Below are positions 60,920 to 64,000 of a DNA stretch of 64,000 nt, one piece after another. Location of the stretch: assembly GCA_965197495.1 (NCBI GenBank), contig OZ240210.1:2666001-2730000 (forward strand), read 5' to 3'. Each line of letters opens with the position of its first letter. The stretch's first letter is position 1. The notes beneath the pieces were generated by a model. It saw only the letters and a list, made by a program, of their open reading frames with translations. It searched no databases and was not told where the DNA came from. The translations under genes were made by a program, and so were the position numbers. This DNA comes from SMYC01 sp965197495 (GTDB lineage: Bacteria; Acidobacteriota; Vicinamibacteria; Marinacidobacterales; SMYC01).

Positions 60920-61651
60920 ACGGTACTGTCAAGTTGGGCCTCTAACTGACAGAATGAGCCAATGAACAGCAAGTCGCCGAGCTACCGCGGATATCGATTT
61001 CCACCGGAGATCATCAGCCACGCCGTTTGGCTCTACCATCGCTTTTGTTTGAGCTTTCGAGATGTCGAGGACCTCCTTGCCCAGCGGGGGATCACCGTCT
61101 CGTATGGAGCGATCCGACTTTGGTGCATCAAGTTCGGTCCAGAATACGCTCGCGGGCTGAAGCGACGGCAAGGTCGCCTCGGCGATACGTGGCACCTGGA
61201 CGAGGTGTTTGTAACCATCCAGGGTCAACGGCAGTATCTCTGGCGTGCGGTGGACCAAGATGGCGACGTCATCGATATCCTCGTCCAGCCTCGTCACCGA
61301 CAAGCTGAGAAGCTACAGCGCCGCTCACCGCGAGGTCATGCCATCCGTCGTCCACTGCACCGACCAGTACCAAAACAATAGAGCCGAGGTCTCGCACGAG
61401 CCGACGCGGCAACGTGAACGGCAAATGCGACGGTTCAAATCTCCGGGTCAAGCCCAGCGATTCTTGTCCGTTCATGGACTTGTCCAAAACCTCTTCCGCG
61501 TCGGACGACACCTGTTGCAAGCGCGTCATCACCGACAGCTTCGAGGTCGCGCATTCCTCGCTTGGGACGCAGTAACGTGGGCGGCATGACTCGAACGGAG
61601 ACGTCATGCCGACGGCACCGGCTTGCTCTCGCAACGTCAACTTGACAGTAC
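60920..61651 (+). mobile_element. IS6-family element, internally deleted
   Basis: 732 bp with 15-bp perfect inverted ends ggtactgtcaagttg and caacttgacagtacc. Transposase is defective. No 8-bp target duplication at present flanks, consistent with the replicative, deletion-forming behaviour of this family. Confidence 0.82.
60962..61589 (+). pseudogene. IS6-family transposase, deleted and frameshifted
   Basis: N part: SYRGYRFPPEIISHAVWLYH, FSFRDVEDLLAQRG-like FCLSFRDVEDLLAQRGITV, first Asp in TWHLDEVFVTIQG and YLWRAVDQDGDVIDILVQ. At about 61290 some 60 bases are missing; the other frame continues VTDKLRSYSAAHREVMPSV (second Asp), NNRAEVSHEPTRQRERQMR (Glu) and FKSPGQAQRFLS to 61589. Inactive as it stands. 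Confidence 0.85.
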
Positions 61652-61671
61652 CGAATCGGCCCCTTTTCTTC

Positions 61672-61797
61672 TGAACTTCATGCGTCAGTACAAACTTAAG
61701 GAGAAATTTCGCGAGCAAGCTGAGTCACACGAAAACAGAACCAACCTCGCCCAGTTGCTCGAAAAGGCGAACGAACTTCTCCTGCCGTGGAATTGAA
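61672..61797 (+). pseudogene. C-terminal fragment of an unrecognised gene
   Basis: About 40 codons without a start: FMRQYKLKEKFREQAESHEN, then LAQLLEKANELLLPWN and TGA. Helical and charged. It begins right after the IS6-type element, which may have truncated it. Directly downstream is an inverted repeat (accaggc and gcctggt-like, 61831-61852) that could be a terminator. Confidence 0.35.
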
Positions 61798-61877
61798 TCG
61801 AGGCGTACGAACGTGTGGAACCAGGCAATGCGCGTGTGCGCAACCTGGTACGTGAGCTCGATAATTCTGGTGCTTGG

Positions 61878-62043
61878 GGTGCTTCCGCTGTTTACTGTTG
61901 GTGATGTGTACGCATCCCTTTGCAAAAGAGGCACTTACGCTCCATTTAGCGCGCGGCGAAGGTCACAAGCGCTATTTTGACTGTAACTTAATGCACTGTA
62001 AAGTCTTAGCGTCATCTCACCAACACTTGATGGCGGAAGCACC
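61878..62043. mobile_element. MITE family 2, copy B
   Basis: 166 bp; inverted relative to copy A at 49662. Ends ggtgcttccgc and gcggaagcacc with inner gttggtgat and ctcaccaac. It is directly followed by the second copy of the 166-bp dispersed repeat. Confidence 0.7.
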
Positions 62044-62044
62044 T

Positions 62045-62211
62045 CCTGTGCCAAAACTCGGCCCTTTTTGAAATAGACCATCAATCAGCAGCTTAGTGTC
62101 TGTGTTTGCGACCGGACCAAGGGCCGTAGGCTTTACAATCGTCTGGCCCGAGGGTGTTATCTTCAGCTCCATGATGACGTACCACGTGCAATTCCTACTG
62201 CTCGTTCTAGC
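62045..62211 (+). repeat. 166-bp dispersed repeat, copy 2
   Basis: Matches 51787-51952 in the same orientation. Both copies start with the cctgtgccaaaactcggccc sequence that also occurs at 51424, 54274 and (one change) 59339. Confidence 0.6.
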
Positions 62212-62733
62212 TGGCTGGCGGTAGGGTCGAGGGCTGGCGCGGTGCTCCGTAGGCGCGGCCTATCTGTTTCTCCCCGTTTCCTGTGGGAGTGCCTCACTAG
62301 CCGTACCGTAAGTCCGTTTCCAGCCCCCGCCACATCGCACGCAGCGTGCGGCTTTCCCGCACTACGCGCTCCTGCACACTTCCCGCGAAGGGTTATGTGA
62401 CCTATCGAGCCGGGGCGTCTTTCGGCGAATCTACGAGATATCGAACTCGGTAATCGAACAGTCCGACAGTCGCGTACATCCATCGCCTACTCCATCGCTT
62501 CCAGCCGAAACCTTGGCGCAAAGAAGCGCCAAGACTTCTCGGCCTTCGCCTTGACGTATATCCTTCGTCTCAGCTCCTGCAAGAGTGATGGGTGATTTTG
62601 TCATCTCCACCGCCCGCGTGGGCGGAGGTCATCGGGGAGTGACCGAAATCGTTCGTTCACTCGAAAGTACCCAGCTACGACATCAGAGGAAGGAGGAGCC
62701 TCGCACCAGGCGACACGGGAGTAGAACGACCCA
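62212..62733. other. Non-coding stretch, possible group II intron 3' remnant
   Basis: No supported gene. On the minus strand 62337-62371 reads gagcgcgtagtgcgg, gaaa, gccgcacgctgcgtgc: a 35-base hairpin with a GAAA tetraloop and a two-base bulge, like domain V of group II introns. No reverse transcriptase is nearby, so it would be an isolated remnant. The terminal GAGC does not pair perfectly with GTGC. Confidence 0.35.
62337..62371 (-). ncRNA. Group II intron domain V-like hairpin
   Basis: See the surrounding non-coding stretch. A 35-base hairpin with GAAA tetraloop, mid-stem bulge and a start GAGC. After it come gatgtggcggggg and ggaaacgg, sequences that I recall downstream of domain V in some bacterial introns. 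Not supported by an intron-encoded protein. Confidence 0.3.
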
Positions 62734-63285
62734 CTACATTGAAACGTCGATTGGAACCCCGAGGTTTGACAGACGAAAGGCCATAGCTTGGAGACTGACT
62801 TCATACTTCTTGGTAAGATCCTCGATGTCCTGTTGTTTGAGCGGCAGATCGCAAGAATCTAGGCTGTCTTTCAGCATGAACGCTGGCATTAGCAACGCCG
62901 CTGCAAAGCGGTTTGCTTCGATCTCCTTCGGGTCCGTTGCCCGTGCCGACACAGCGTCACGCAGCAGGCGATGTGGAGTACTCGGCTCATTTGGATAGGC
63001 GTTCGCCTCGTCCATGTGAAGATCGTCACGATGCAACACGAAATGACCAATCTCATGCGCGATCGTGAATCTTTGCCGGTTCTTTGGATTGTCGCGATTT
63101 ACGCCTATAATAGCCTTCCTACCGCGCCGGTAGAGCGCACCCGAGATGTCTGCCGTCGTGGGTTCGTATCGAACGGTTAGGCCGAGCGAACGTGCGACGT
63201 CATCTACCTTGATCGAAGGTCGTCGCATTCCGGCAACCTTGAGGGCGACCTTGGCTCGCTTTTCGATCTGCTTCACGCTCAACAT
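62734..63285 (-). CDS. ImmA/IrrE-family metallo-endopeptidase
   Basis: 183 residues. Zinc motif FTIAHEIGHFVLHRDDLHMD with a downstream Glu in PKEIEANRFAAALLMP, the standard ImmA/IrrE (DUF955) arrangement. Members cleave a repressor (often an XRE protein) in phage, ICE and stress regulation, or act with toxin systems. No XRE gene is adjacent, so the partner is not in this window; its typical position is upstream, where the next gene is unrelated. The C terminus ends in a helical EVSLQAMAFRLSNLGV segment. Probably intact. Confidence 0.85.
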   Translation of the reverse strand: MLSVKQIEKRAKVALKVAGMRRPSIKVDDVARSLGLTVRYEPTTADISGALYRRGRKAIIGVNRDNPKNRQRFTIAHEIGHFVLHRDDLHMDEANAYPNEPSTPHRLLRDAVSARATDPKEIEANRFAAALLMPAFMLKDSLDSCDLPLKQQDIEDLTKKYEVSLQAMAFRLSNLGVPIDVSM

Positions 63286-63349
63286 GTGTGCTCCTTACTT
63301 GCTTCTTTTCTTCTCCGATTCGGAGCGGAACCCGGCTGTGACCCGCGCG

Positions 63350-64000
63350 TCAGAACCTGAACTTCATCTCGCCTACAACGGTCCGCCGGAGCAGGTCGCC
63401 GAAGATGTGCTGCTGGACAGTTTGGTTGAACAGGTTGGTCACCTTCACCGTCGTCGTGACGGTGCCTCCCTGCCACTTCACCCCGAAGCTACCGTTCACC
63501 GTCGCGTACCCGTCGGTGTAGCCGTGATACGCCGACGTGAGGACGTCGCTCCAGAACGCGTCGGTGGCGGCGTTCACCGAGGCGGAGCCCAGCAGCCTCG
63601 ACCCGTTCCACGTCATCGCTGCGTTGAACCGGTGCGTCGGGGGCAGGTTGAGCTCCGCCGGCAGATACGGGTTCGGATTGTCCAGGATCTCCGGTTCGGA
63701 CTGCCACGAGTAGTTGATGGACGCGGCTAGCGACCGTGAGACCTTCTGTTCGAGCCACAGCTCCATGCCGGTCTGGCGGATCGGACCCAGATTCAGGTAT
63801 GTGAACGCGGTTCGAGGCAGAAAGATCCCTAACTGCGCCATCTGCGTCAGCACGAGCGGCGGGAGCCGCCATCCGGGCGGTGGACTTGCTGCGGTATACG
63901 GGTCGAGACTTGGCGGCAGCGCGGTGAAGTTGATGGAGTCATCCCGCCGGTTGACGAAGAACGAGCCGCCGAGCGTCGTCCCGCGCGGGAGCACGCCAGT
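63350..64000 (-). CDS. TonB-dependent receptor, C-terminal part (continues beyond the window)
   Basis: The last 215 or so residues of an outer-membrane beta barrel: alternating strands such as LGGSFFVNRRDDSINFTAL, TGMELWLEQKVSRSLAASIN, YSWQSEPEILDNPNPYLPA, PTHRFNAAMTWNGSRLLGSA, TVTTTVKVTNLFNQTVQQH and the terminal FGDLLRRTVVGEMKFRF. The final Phe and the TVTTTVKVTNLFNQ block are typical of TonB receptors of the CarboxypepD_reg type common in Acidobacteriota. The plug domain and signal lie outside. Confidence 0.85.
   Translation of the reverse strand, partial: TGVLPRGTTLGGSFFVNRRDDSINFTALPPSLDPYTAASPPPGWRLPPLVLTQMAQLGIFLPRTAFTYLNLGPIRQTGMELWLEQKVSRSLAASINYSWQSEPEILDNPNPYLPAELNLPPTHRFNAAMTWNGSRLLGSASVNAATDAFWSDVLTSAYHGYTDGYATVNGSFGVKWQGGTVTTTVKVTNLFNQTVQQHIFGDLLRRTVVGEMKFRF

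Noticed and set aside
62734..63285. ImmA/IrrE protease as part of a phage or ICE regulatory module
   Set aside because: No XRE repressor, integrase or phage structural gene lies next to it in the window, so only the protease family is claimed.

Overview
The window reads as a piece of a high-GC, Gram-negative chromosome, most probably an uncultured Acidobacteriota-type organism. This is inferred from a serine/threonine kinase fused to a TolB/PD40 propeller, a relic ADOP-type FtsX permease, a DUF3014 protein, secreted PQQ and HEAT-repeat proteins, a TonB-dependent receptor, three DinB-fold proteins and an arginine cluster built on an acetylornithine carbamoyltransferase. No rRNA, tRNA or CRISPR array was seen.

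Layout. 0-16 kb is ordinary chromosome: M24 peptidase, DinB protein, retropepsin-like protease, decayed kinase-propeller gene, TPR lipoprotein, Uup ABC-F protein, trmB, fatty-acid desaturase, MscS channel and several alpha/beta hydrolases. 16-19 kb is debris: ABC exporter pseudogenes, half an IS1634 transposase and an ISL3 end. 19-26 kb holds a DUF3014 protein, an MBL-fold hydrolase and a tight argC-argD-argF'-argB operon. 26-32 kb is a mobile island of two ISL3 lineages plus an HNH endonuclease gene, bounded by a 33-bp inverted repeat. 32-38 kb is chromosomal (HEAT protein, L-asparaginase, PQQ dehydrogenase, lipoprotein, spondin-domain protein). 38-44.7 kb is a two-component system in which the regulator gene is split by an antisense group II intron and the kinase gene by an ISL3 element that itself carries an IS3 element. 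44.8-47.8 kb holds exported msrB-msrA, a DinB protein and a TPR protein. 47.9-54.2 kb is bracketed by two inverted IS5-type copies; the halves of one OLD-family nuclease gene lie at opposite ends, the signature of an IS-mediated inversion. 54-64 kb holds IS and MITE debris, a DUF104-MazF toxin-antitoxin pair, remnants of a surface-glycan cluster, an ImmA/IrrE protease and the 3' part of a TonB-dependent receptor.

Two themes stand out. Mobile DNA is dense and nested: ISL3, IS1634, IS3, IS5 and IS6 family elements, a group II intron, at least three MITE-like families and several dispersed repeats. Also, about eight non-mobile genes carry one simple frame-disrupting lesion each, so either the population is losing genes or the assembly contains indel errors. 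The intact functional units are the arginine operon, the methionine sulfoxide repair pair, the desaturase/MscS/hydrolase block, the asparaginase-PQQ dehydrogenase pair and the toxin-antitoxin pair.
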